NCBI GenBank assembly: GCA_910577825.1
Contig: CAJTOK010000004.1
Coordinates: 28,850-92,849, forward strand
Length of the DNA stretch: 64,000 nt
Source of the DNA: an uncultured Lachnospiraceae bacterium
GTDB taxonomy: Bacteria; Bacillota; Clostridia; Lachnospirales; Lachnospiraceae
Reading direction: 5' to 3'
Of this stretch, positions 56,004-64,000 are shown piece after piece. The translations under genes were made by a program, and so were the position numbers. The notes below the pieces were generated by a model that saw only the letters and a program-made list of their open reading frames with translations, did no database searches and was not told the origin of the DNA. Each line of letters opens with the position of its first letter. The first letter of the stretch is position 1.

Positions 56004-59000
56004 ATGTTTATTAGTAAAATTAAAAACAAGGCAGTGAGCGGGGCACATGTCTTAAAAAATAATTTAAGAAGAGTAATAGGAAGAGCTCCTAAAATGAAGT
56101 TTTTCTATGGAAGTTACTACAAACACTGTAACGTTATAGAAAACCGCATATTGTTTGAGTCTTTTCATGGCACTACTATATCCGACTCTCCTTTTTATAT
56201 ATTAAAGGAACTGCTTTCCCGTCCTGATGCTTCTGATTATGAAATATATTACAGCAGCAACACGGACGATTATGAAACACATAAAAAATTTATTGAGGCT
56301 AATAATATACCAGTAAAACTTGTGTGCATTTCATCATATGAGTACCTTAAAGTGCTTGCAACAGCTAAATACCTTATTAATAACAGTTCTTTTCCTGTAT
56401 ATTTTATAAAAAAAGATGAACAGGTGTATTTACAGACCTGGCATGGTACTCCATTAAAAACCCTTGGCAAAAAAATGCGCAAAGGTATTGAATCTATGTA
56501 TAATGTACAGCATAACTTTTTACAGGCAACCTATCTTATGCACCCTAATGAATTTACTAAAAATGCAATAATGGAAGATTACAACCTTAATGCCTTATAT
56601 ACAGGCAAAGTTGCATTAAGCGGTTATCCACGCAACAGTATTTTCATGGATACAGAAAAAGCTGCCAGTGTACGTAAACAACTAGGGCTTGAAGATAAGG
56701 TTGTATACGCATATATGCCTACATGGAGGGGTACAAGCAACCACTCTGTCAAATATGGTTCATATAGCAGGGAAATATCAGATATGATGAAATACCTTGA
56801 TGACAGAATGAAAGACAACCAGATTTTATATGTGAACTTCCACCCTATCCTTAAAAATGCAATACAGCTTGGTGAATACAAACATATAAAAAGTTTCCCT
56901 GCAAATGTAGATAAATATGAGTTTTTAAACTGCACTGATGCGCTGGTAACTGATTATTCAAGTGTATTTTTTGACTATTCTGTTACAAGGAAACCAATTA
57001 TACTATATATGTACGATTATAACCAGTATATGCAGGACCGTGGCATGTACCTTGATATTACAGAACTGCCTTTTACCAAGATTTACGATATAGAATCCCT
57101 TTCAGAATGGCTTGTTACAGAAAAAATCCTTGGTGAAAGCTATGATGACGGCAGTTATTGTGAAAAATTCATTAAATATGACTCACTTGATGCCCCTGCC
57201 AAAATGCTTGACCTCGTGCTATATGGCAAAGAGGACAGCCTCGTTATTGAAGACTATTCTGAAAACATGCAGCGGCCAAGGCGTGTTATACACCCGTCAA
57301 AAGTCCTTGGAAAAAGTGACCTCGAAACCATTAAAAATGCTGTACAGAATAATGACATTGTACAGTTTGAAAAGAAATGGTTTAAAAAAGGGTTAAGTGC
57401 TGCACTGCATGATTATTATAATGACTGTTTTGATTATGTTGTAATCACCAACACAACGCCAAGGACATATCTGGAGGAAGTCCTTTCCAAACTCAAAGTC
57501 AAATCTGTAACAGACAGGCTTAAAGAACGGGAACTAAAAAGGACATTCCCAAGGCTTAAAGTACAGCCTGTCTATATAAGGAAGTTCCATGCCGCTGAAG
57601 AAGGCTGCAATGTAAATAATGCAGACAGAGGCCCTGTACAGGCAAACCTTATAAGCAAAAATAATAAAATTTATATTGATACAGGATTTAAAGATACAGA
57701 AATGGTGCCTGTAAGGTTTATGCTAATTGATAACAACAATGTAATAGTGTGTGTAAGGGATACAACGAAAGAAGAACGCAGCACTAAAATTATAACAGAA
57801 GATTTTATAGAATGGAAAAATAAAATCCTTCCTTCTGAAAGATACCTGCTTGCAGCAGAAGTTGTTGATACATCACTTTCATCAAGGTTTATTGTATATT
57901 TTAAGAACCAGGAGCTTGCAAAGCTTGCAGATTCTGCTTATGAACAGAATGATAAACCAGAAGGCTATCTTGAACCATGTATAGTAACAGGTGCCGGGAA
58001 CCCTGAATTTAAGATTGGCAGGAAATACGAGCCTGGTGAAGTGGCAATAGTCCCTTATGCCAGGATGGGAAGCCGCAACTATGGGATAATGCTTTGCACC
58101 CCTGATAAGATTGTCAATGAATACACACAGGCTAAAATTATGAAAATCAAATCCAGGCGCTCTGTTTCTACTGTTTACCTTAAAATGAAGAAACAGGACG
58201 GGCTTGTAATTAAGGATATTGTGTTACGCTACAGAAGTGCTGTAAGTTATGATGTTCCTGTAAAATATACTATTGACGATAATGGAAAATACTATTATAT
58301 AACAGCAGTAATAGATTTTGATACCCTGCCGCTCCGTGAACTTTACTGGGACTTCAGGATACTGGCAGAGAAATATGGATATGAAAATGAGATAAAAGCC
58401 AGGTTCTGCGGCAACTACTGGAAATATAACTTTTACCTTACCAACCGGCAGTATTCTGCTGGTGAAGGGCATATGACATTTCCTTATTATACTAAAGGCG
58501 GCTGTCTTGCATACCTTTACCGCCTGGATTCAGAATATGATGTGTATGCTACTAAAATCAAGGAAATGGCAGCAAGCATTGTTTATATCCTTTCAAAACC
58601 TTTATTCAGGCGCAGGAAGGTATGGCTTGTATATGAAAAATTCTGCTCAATGGCACAGGACAATGGATACTATTTCTTTAAATACTGCATGGAAAACCTG
58701 CCAGAAGAAGAAAAAAAGGATATTTATTATGTAATTGATAAAAAAGCACCAGATTATGACAAGATTAAGACATATGATGCCCATATAATACAGTTTATGA
58801 GTTTTAAGCATATACTTTATGTACTTGGTTCGGTACTTTATATAGCATCCGATTCAAGGACACATCTTTATGCCTGGAGATGCAAAACAAGCCTTATACG
58901 CTCCAAAATTGATAAAAGGCCTATATTCTTCCTGCAGCATGGCGTTACAGCATTAAAGCAGGTCGGACCACTTTTTGGCAGGCATGGCAGCAGCCCTATG

Positions 59001-59708
59001 ACATACTTTGCCACAACATCACAGTTCGAGCAGGAAATAGTAGTCCGCTATCTTAGATATAAGAGAAGCAAAGCCCCAATTACAGGTTTTACAAGATGGG
59101 ATGTGCTTGAAGATACTTCAACAGATGATGACAAGATTATACTCACTATGCCAACATGGCGCTCATGGCTTGAAGAAGTCAGTGATGAAGAATTTCTTGC
59201 AAGCGGTTATTACAAGAATTATTCAAGCCTTTTGCAGAGCGGACGCCTCTCAAAGCTGCTTGAAGAGAACAATACAAGGATGATATTTTATATACATCCA
59301 AAGTTTGCAGGCTATTTAAAGAACTTTAAAAAGACAACCAGCAATATAACACTTGTCCCTTTTGGCACAGAACCCCTTAATGAAATTATGAAGAAATGCC
59401 ATATGTTAATTACAGACTATTCAAGTGTATGCTGGGATGTATACTACCAGAAGAAACCTGTTATTTTCTACCAGTTTGACTATGACAAGTACAATACTGC
59501 ACATGGAAGTTATATTGATATGGAAACAGAACTTTTTGGCAGAAGGGCCATAACAGGTGACGGGCTTTTAGAAGAATTAGAGAAATGTATTAACTCTGGT
59601 TTTAAACTAAACCAGAAGGAAGAAGAAGAACATCATCATTATTTTGAATATATTGATGATAAGAACAGCGAACGTACTTATATTTATTTGAAAGAAAAAG
59701 GATATTAA
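56004..59708 (+). CDS. double-domain CDP-glycerol glycerophosphotransferase (TagF/TagB-like)
   Basis: A 1234-residue protein from ATG 56004 (GGAAAGGG upstream). Two GT-B transferase domains are visible. The first (about 30-410) has QTWHGTPLKTLGK and LVTDYSSVFFDYS. The second (about 860-1230) has FLQHGVTALKQVG and LITDYSSVCWDVYY. Both carry the CDP-glycerol transferase motifs with His and Asp. About 450 residues with no recognised fold separate them. The two domains may prime and extend a polyglycerol-phosphate chain or add different units. No signal peptide; likely peripheral at the inner membrane. Confidence 0.9.
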   Translation: MFISKIKNKAVSGAHVLKNNLRRVIGRAPKMKFFYGSYYKHCNVIENRILFESFHGTTISDSPFYILKELLSRPDASDYEIYYSSNTDDYETHKKFIEANNIPVKLVCISSYEYLKVLATAKYLINNSSFPVYFIKKDEQVYLQTWHGTPLKTLGKKMRKGIESMYNVQHNFLQATYLMHPNEFTKNAIMEDYNLNALYTGKVALSGYPRNSIFMDTEKAASVRKQLGLEDKVVYAYMPTWRGTSNHSVKYGSYSREISDMMKYLDDRMKDNQILYVNFHPILKNAIQLGEYKHIKSFPANVDKYEFLNCTDALVTDYSSVFFDYSVTRKPIILYMYDYNQYMQDRGMYLDITELPFTKIYDIESLSEWLVTEKILGESYDDGSYCEKFIKYDSLDAPAKMLDLVLYGKEDSLVIEDYSENMQRPRRVIHPSKVLGKSDLETIKNAVQNNDIVQFEKKWFKKGLSAALHDYYNDCFDYVVITNTTPRTYLEEVLSKLKVKSVTDRLKERELKRTFPRLKVQPVYIRKFHAAEEGCNVNNADRGPVQANLISKNNKIYIDTGFKDTEMVPVRFMLIDNNNVIVCVRDTTKEERSTKIITEDFIEWKNKILPSERYLLAAEVVDTSLSSRFIVYFKNQELAKLADSAYEQNDKPEGYLEPCIVTGAGNPEFKIGRKYEPGEVAIVPYARMGSRNYGIMLCTPDKIVNEYTQAKIMKIKSRRSVSTVYLKMKKQDGLVIKDIVLRYRSAVSYDVPVKYTIDDNGKYYYITAVIDFDTLPLRELYWDFRILAEKYGYENEIKARFCGNYWKYNFYLTNRQYSAGEGHMTFPYYTKGGCLAYLYRLDSEYDVYATKIKEMAASIVYILSKPLFRRRKVWLVYEKFCSMAQDNGYYFFKYCMENLPEEEKKDIYYVIDKKAPDYDKIKTYDAHIIQFMSFKHILYVLGSVLYIASDSRTHLYAWRCKTSLIRSKIDKRPIFFLQHGVTALKQVGPLFGRHGSSPMTYFATTSQFEQEIVVRYLRYKRSKAPITGFTRWDVLEDTSTDDDKIILTMPTWRSWLEEVSDEEFLASGYYKNYSSLLQSGRLSKLLEENNTRMIFYIHPKFAGYLKNFKKTTSNITLVPFGTEPLNEIMKKCHMLITDYSSVCWDVYYQKKPVIFYQFDYDKYNTAHGSYIDMETELFGRRAITGDGLLEELEKCINSGFKLNQKEEEEHHHYFEYIDDKNSERTYIYLKEKGY

Positions 59709-59712
59709 AATT

Positions 59713-62700
59713 ATGTGGAAGAAGCGTATATGTATTTTACTTGCCATTATAATGGTAATGACAGGAATATTCCCCACAGGATTTAATAATAGTTCCGTTG
59801 TAGAAGTTTCTGCCGGGGAATTAGATTCAAATACAGGACAGGCAGTTTCTGGCCCTGCCCTGTCAGAAGCCGCATCACAAGGAAATCTAAGGCTTATATT
59901 TACAACAGATATCCATGGCCAGGTGACAAATTATAACTACCAGACCGGAAAAACCTTAAACAGGGGTTTAAATAAAGTTTATACAATGATACAGGCAGCC
60001 AGGAATGAAACAGTAAATGGCAATTACTTTACATTTGACCTCGGCGACAGTGTAATGGATTTCAATTCCGATTATATATACAGCCAGGATACAGAATCAC
60101 TGCAGCCCGTATACAATGCCATGTCAATGATAAATTATGATGCCATAACCCTTGGCAACCATGACTTTGACTTTGGATATGATTACATTGTAAACCAGCT
60201 TGAAATGTCAGGGCTTATGAATAAATGTGTGCTTTCCAATGTCTATTCAAGCATTAATGGCGACAGTATATTTGGTTCAGAGAACAAAATAATTGAAAAA
60301 CAGGTACAATCGGAAGCTGGTACAGACTTAACAGTTAAAATCGGGATAATCGGCGAGGTTACACCAGGACTTTCAACAAGGACAGAAGGATATAAAAACA
60401 AGCTTGTTGCAGAAGATATACTGGAAAACGCAAAAAGGCAGGCCACTTTCCTTAAAGAACAGGGGGCAGACATTATTATTGCGCTTGCGCACTCAGGTTT
60501 TGGTACAGAAACACCTTCCGCAAGGGCAGCAAATACTGCATATGCACTTACTAAAATTGATGGCATTGACGTTGTGCTTGCAGGCCATGACCATATTGAT
60601 TTCCCTGTAAACAACAAAAATGACCTGCATTATTCACTTCCAGGGGTAGACAAAGAAACAGGCCTTGTTAATGGCAAACGCCTTGTAATGATAAAAGACA
60701 GCTGCCGTGGAATAGGCGTTGTCGATTTAAAACTTAAAACTGATGAAAATAATAAGATTATAATTGGTGATTCATCCTATGAAATAAGAAAAGTTACAGA
60801 AGATACAGAAGCAAACCATGATATTGAAAATACAATGTCTGCATGGGATGCAAAGCTTAAAGAATACTGCCAGAAAGAAGTCGGGACAATTCCAGAAGGT
60901 GACAGATGGGACAATTATAATTCCCTTATTGGCAGCAATGAAATTATGCAGGCAGTACACAACGCACAGATAGAATACGCATCAAATTACATTATAAGCA
61001 ATGCACCAGAATATAAAGATTACCCTATTGTGTCAATCGGGAGATATACAAAATATGGTTCTGACAGTGGCGCAGATTATGCCGATTTATCAGGAACTAT
61101 TGTAGAAGGCAATGCCGATTCATTTGCCAATTACCACAGGTATGTATATATCTACACAATAACAGGAAAGCAGCTAAGGGAATGGATGGAATGGGGCGCA
61201 TCTATTTACCAGACAACAGACACCTCCTCAGAAGGAAACTGGAACAATATCCTGTTATCAGATTTTATACAAAAAGAACATGGCAATTCATTAGTACAAG
61301 AGGACTTCCTTACAGAGTGGAACAGGTTTTTCCAGTTTGAAGGTGTAGAATACAAGATAAACCCTGTGGCATTCCCAAGATATGATTATGACGGCAATAT
61401 GATTAATGATTCATACCGTGTACAAAATATAACAAGAAATGGCGTGCCTGTTAAAGATGATGATAAATTTATCCTTGTAACTGATAAAATCACTCCTGGA
61501 ATACAGGCAGAAGCCAACAAAGGCGTTGACAAACAGGTAGTTTCTAAATCACATGTTATATTACAGGATATTGTACAACAATATTTAGCAGAAAAGGCAC
61601 TTCTCGGAGAACTTAAAATCCCTGTAAGCAACAGCTGGGAACTTGCCCTGCCTGATAATTATAAATATATACTTGCAAGCGGCACTGGTTCTGAACAGGA
61701 ATTTCTTGCACAGGAATGGTGCAAAGGGCTTTACGGGACACTTGCATATACTAATTATTACAGCTGCCAGAATATAAACAAAGACAATGCACCTGACACA
61801 GATGCACCAGGCGTTGTGCTTTCAAGCAGCAATACAGCAGAAACTAATACTTCAGTAAATATTTCAGTAATAGCCAATGATAAATCAGGAATTAAATCAA
61901 TAAAATATATATATGGCATATATGATAATAAAGATGATGAAGTATGGACAACTATTGCAAGCGGCAGTGCCATAAGTGCCGCCGGAGGTGTATTTGAAGC
62001 TGCAAAAAATGGTGTATACTCTGTATATGTAGAAGACGGTGCTGGTAATATAACTATAGAAAAAATTGCTGTAGCTAATATTTATCCTGAAATATTATTA
62101 AAACCAGTAGTAGATGCTTTTAATAATAAAGATACTAAAGTTACTGGCAAAGCTGAACCAAACCTTACCGTATGTGTTACAGCAGGGGATGACACCTTAT
62201 ATGAAGAAAAAGCAGGGGTTGACGGCTCATTTACAGTAAAAATACCAACCCAGAAAGCCAAGAAAAAGCTTTATGTATATGTATCAGATGGCAATGGCAG
62301 GGAAAGCAAAAAAACTACTATTGTAGTAAAACGTGTAGGCCCTAACTGCCCTTCTGTCACAAGCGCAAAGAATAATGATACAAAAATTACTGGCAATGCT
62401 AACGATACAAATGTTAAAATCTTTGCAGTAATGGATAACAGTGTTTATGTATCAAAAAGCCTTGGCGCATCATATTATACAAAATGCAAAAAGTATGATA
62501 AAGATTTGGCTATTAAAAAGGTTAATATAACAATTAAAAATAATGGTGCTTATACCATTGATATACCAAACCAGTATTCAGGAACAGCATTTAAAATATT
62601 CTCCGTAGATAAACTTGGACGTGTAAGCCATGCGAGGTCTAAAAAAATAACCAATGCTGCACCAAACAGGGTTACACTATACCAGGTATCTAATGTGGAA

Positions 62701-63471
62701 AGGCATGTTTATGGACATGTGCCAGACGGGAATAAATGTACCGTAGTATTAAAAACTGCCACTAAAACATATAAGGCAGTTACAGACGAAGAAGGATATT
62801 TTACAGCTTCTGTAGGAATATTAAACGCTGGTACTGATATAACAGTACATGCTTATAAGAACTCAGGCGGTACTAATAAAAAAGGCTATCCAAAAACTTA
62901 CACTGTAGAAGATGCCAATGAACTTTATAAAGAACTGCGTGATGTTAATATACATATAGATAAAGTTACCGATAAAGACAAAAGCATATCAGGCAAATGG
63001 ACTGAAACTGAGTCAGATATTTATATATGCGCAGGCGGCAGGGAATATCTGGCAACTACAGATGAAGATGGCAAGTATAGTGTAAATATTAAAGCACGCC
63101 TTGCTATAGGTACACCTGTGTATGTACTTTCAAGAAGTACAAGTGGCGGCATAAATGGTATACGTATATTTAAAACTGTACTTGGCAATCCTGTAACACC
63201 AGTAATCGTTGGAAGCATAAATACAAGTACAAAGTATGTAAAAGTTTATACCAAAGAAAACTGCGAAGTCACACTAAAAGCAGGCTCAAAAAAATATGTT
63301 AAAAGTTCTGGCAGTTATAATAAAAGCACAAAAAGGTATTATTATACATTTAAAATTTCAGCTGCCAGGGCAGGAGCCAGCGTAAGGGCATATGCAAAAA
63401 ATAAAGCAGGCAGTACAGCCAGTAAGATAAAAAAAGTAAAAAAAGTGAGGACTTCAAAAAGAAAAAAATAA
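59713..63471 (+). CDS. secreted 5'-nucleotidase-like protein with C-terminal Ig-like repeats
   Basis: A 1252-residue exported protein. A signal peptide (about 1-30, KRICILLAIIMVMTGIFPTG) precedes a metallophosphoesterase domain: FTTDIHGQ, FDLGDSV, TLGNHDFDFGYD, ALAHSGFG and AGHDHIDFP. A 5'-nucleotidase C-terminal domain follows (about 380-640). Several Ig-like segments then extend to the end, including NDKSGIKSIKYIYG and repeats with T-G-K/N...V-T-V strands and DGSFTV/DGKYSV motifs. The tail is highly basic (KKVRTSKRKK), suiting binding to anionic wall polymer. It starts 5 nt after the glycerophosphotransferase gene. Confidence 0.92.
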   Translation: MWKKRICILLAIIMVMTGIFPTGFNNSSVVEVSAGELDSNTGQAVSGPALSEAASQGNLRLIFTTDIHGQVTNYNYQTGKTLNRGLNKVYTMIQAARNETVNGNYFTFDLGDSVMDFNSDYIYSQDTESLQPVYNAMSMINYDAITLGNHDFDFGYDYIVNQLEMSGLMNKCVLSNVYSSINGDSIFGSENKIIEKQVQSEAGTDLTVKIGIIGEVTPGLSTRTEGYKNKLVAEDILENAKRQATFLKEQGADIIIALAHSGFGTETPSARAANTAYALTKIDGIDVVLAGHDHIDFPVNNKNDLHYSLPGVDKETGLVNGKRLVMIKDSCRGIGVVDLKLKTDENNKIIIGDSSYEIRKVTEDTEANHDIENTMSAWDAKLKEYCQKEVGTIPEGDRWDNYNSLIGSNEIMQAVHNAQIEYASNYIISNAPEYKDYPIVSIGRYTKYGSDSGADYADLSGTIVEGNADSFANYHRYVYIYTITGKQLREWMEWGASIYQTTDTSSEGNWNNILLSDFIQKEHGNSLVQEDFLTEWNRFFQFEGVEYKINPVAFPRYDYDGNMINDSYRVQNITRNGVPVKDDDKFILVTDKITPGIQAEANKGVDKQVVSKSHVILQDIVQQYLAEKALLGELKIPVSNSWELALPDNYKYILASGTGSEQEFLAQEWCKGLYGTLAYTNYYSCQNINKDNAPDTDAPGVVLSSSNTAETNTSVNISVIANDKSGIKSIKYIYGIYDNKDDEVWTTIASGSAISAAGGVFEAAKNGVYSVYVEDGAGNITIEKIAVANIYPEILLKPVVDAFNNKDTKVTGKAEPNLTVCVTAGDDTLYEEKAGVDGSFTVKIPTQKAKKKLYVYVSDGNGRESKKTTIVVKRVGPNCPSVTSAKNNDTKITGNANDTNVKIFAVMDNSVYVSKSLGASYYTKCKKYDKDLAIKKVNITIKNNGAYTIDIPNQYSGTAFKIFSVDKLGRVSHARSKKITNAAPNRVTLYQVSNVERHVYGHVPDGNKCTVVLKTATKTYKAVTDEEGYFTASVGILNAGTDITVHAYKNSGGTNKKGYPKTYTVEDANELYKELRDVNIHIDKVTDKDKSISGKWTETESDIYICAGGREYLATTDEDGKYSVNIKARLAIGTPVYVLSRSTSGGINGIRIFKTVLGNPVTPVIVGSINTSTKYVKVYTKENCEVTLKAGSKKYVKSSGSYNKSTKRYYYTFKISAARAGASVRAYAKNKAGSTASKIKKVKKVRTSKRKK

Positions 63472-63518
63472 GAATTTAAATTCTTTGGAAGGGTTAGTTC
63501 CAGGCTGTGTAATGCGTC

Positions 63519-63649
63519 AGGGCTTCCATGTTTCTTCCAGAGGCACGCTCCCGCTACAATGGCCCACGCAGCAGTGCATAAAATCTGGAAAGACCAGATT
63601 TAAGCACTGGCGGCGCCATAGTGCCTCTTACAGAAAACATGGAAGCCCT
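63519..63649. repeat. 131-nt long imperfect palindrome
   Basis: Arms 63519-63533 and 63635-63649 pair perfectly over 15 bp (AGGGCTTCCATGTTT). Further in, GAGGCAC/GTGCCTC, ATGGC/GCCAT, CAGTGC/GCACTG and AAATCTGG/CCAGATTT pair, ending in an AAAGA loop. It is more GC-rich than its surroundings. Could be a mobile palindromic element, an RNA, or an oversize terminator of the upstream gene. No T-tract follows. The rest of 63472-63709 shows nothing else. Confidence 0.75.
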
Positions 63650-63709
63650 CCGCATATTCCACTTTACCGGACAATCCCCAGCTTAAAATATAAGACTGTA
63701 TAGAGTATA

Positions 63710-63955
63710 TTAAAATAAATCACTGTGAGTTCCAGTTCTTGTTAATGTCAAAGTCAGTATATTCTGGTCAGTTTTGTACACAAGCAGCCAGTCAGGGGTA
63801 ATATGGCATTCCCTGTATCCTTTATAACAGCCATCCAGGTTATGGTCTTTATATCTGGGAGGGAGTGGCTGTTCATTGCACAATATTGTTAATACATCTT
63901 GTAATAACTGTGGGTTATATCCACGCTTAATAATTGTTTTATAATCTTTTTTAAC
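63710..63955 (-). pseudogene. yafQ: YafQ-family toxin, 5' end removed by IS insertion
   Basis: About 80 codons survive: KKDYKTIIKRGYNPQLLQDV, LPPRYKDHNLDGCYKGYREC, HITPDWLLVYK and a C-terminal LTRTGTHSDLF with the catalytic His, matching YafQ (about 90 residues). The first ~10 residues and start codon lie beyond the IS left end at 63956, outside the window. The frame meets a stop in the IS end (CAATAG). Its DinJ antitoxin is not in view. Confidence 0.85.
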
Positions 63956-64000
63956 CTATTGTAGCAAGAAGTCCCCCACTTCTAAAGTGGTGGGATGAAT
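63956..64000 (+). mobile_element. left end of a second copy of the IS605-type element
   Basis: The last 45 bases equal the left end of the element at 43750 (minus strand), base for base, including the hairpin. The orientation is opposite, and the 5' flank is again TTTTAAC. The rest lies outside the window. Confidence 0.9.

Noticed and set aside
63485..63703. 72-codon ORF over the long palindrome
   Set aside because: The sequence is dominated by inverted-repeat structure; no ribosome site of note and it ignores the hairpin constraint.

Overview
The window looks like chromosomal DNA from a low-GC, spore-forming member of the Clostridia, most likely Lachnospiraceae. It carries sporulation genes (yabP, yabQ, spoIIE, spmA). 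The block hup - rqcP - yabP - yabQ - divIC - spoIIE - tilS - hpt - ftsH is the usual Firmicutes order. It also has a T-box leader before aspS, a split purH/purO, strong AGGAGG-type ribosome sites, and no encoded CCA on its tRNAs. The family assignment is inferred from gene content and style, not from a search.

Layout. (1) 1-9.4 kb: the 3' part of a GH43 arabinanase-like gene, a possible 53-residue Cys-rich protein, an SDR oxidoreductase, tRNA-Lys(CTT), a large zinc-ribbon protein of unknown role, a Cof-type HAD phosphatase, and araB-araA. The arabinanase, AraA and AraB suggest arabinan/arabinose use. (2) 9.5-11.8 kb: purC, then a decayed patch with a hypothetical gene, a truncated ISAs1 transposase, an orphan 3' reading frame and a 13-nt CRISPR half-repeat. 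(3) 11.8-20.8 kb: a complete type I-C CRISPR-Cas locus (cas3-cas5c-cas8c-cas7-cas4-cas1-cas2-leader-array), all on the minus strand, with 17 recognisable 33-nt repeats plus one degenerate terminal repeat. (4) 21-32.3 kb: the ftsH-to-hup housekeeping/sporulation block, a pRiA4b-like protein, and rplJ-rplL with an L10 leader. (5) 32.4-36.3 kb: an SGNH hydrolase, a Uma2-type protein, and purH (formyltransferase only) with purO, preceded by a ZTP riboswitch. (6) 36.3-44 kb: a histidine kinase / ABC permease / ATPase / response regulator module, and a solute-binding lipoprotein gene cut in two by an IS200/IS605 element (tnpA + tnpB). (7) 44-50.7 kb: a BrnT/BrnA toxin-antitoxin pair, spmA, a decayed blaR1-like gene with blaI and two operators, a membrane acyltransferase, aspS with T-box, and degV. 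(8) 50.9-64 kb: sortase B with a probable substrate, a second identical tRNA-Lys, two PLP aminotransferases (one hisC), a CDP-glycerol polymer pathway (tagD plus a double-domain TagF-like protein), a large secreted 5'-nucleotidase-like protein, a 131-nt long-hairpin element, and a YafQ toxin gene truncated by a second copy of the same IS at the window edge.

How parts fit together. AraA and AraB act in sequence on arabinose. PurC and the PurH/PurO pair are late purine steps, and purH-purO is gated by a riboswitch. The Cas operon makes Cascade (5, 8c, 7), Cas3 and the adaptation proteins (4, 1, 2). Sortase B overlaps its likely substrate gene by 14 nt. The two IS left ends share the same 7-nt 5' flank (TTTTAAC). 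This gives a prediction for both the insertion target and the TnpB TAM, and the two insertions each broke a gene.

No previously undescribed complete system was identified with confidence. The least explained items are the 131-nt palindromic element (63519-63649), the zinc-ribbon protein (2341-5286), the small Cys-rich ORF (1124-1285) and the CRISPR-repeat fragment fused to an ISAs1 remnant (11420-11741). All calls were made by reading the sequence; nothing was searched or folded by software.
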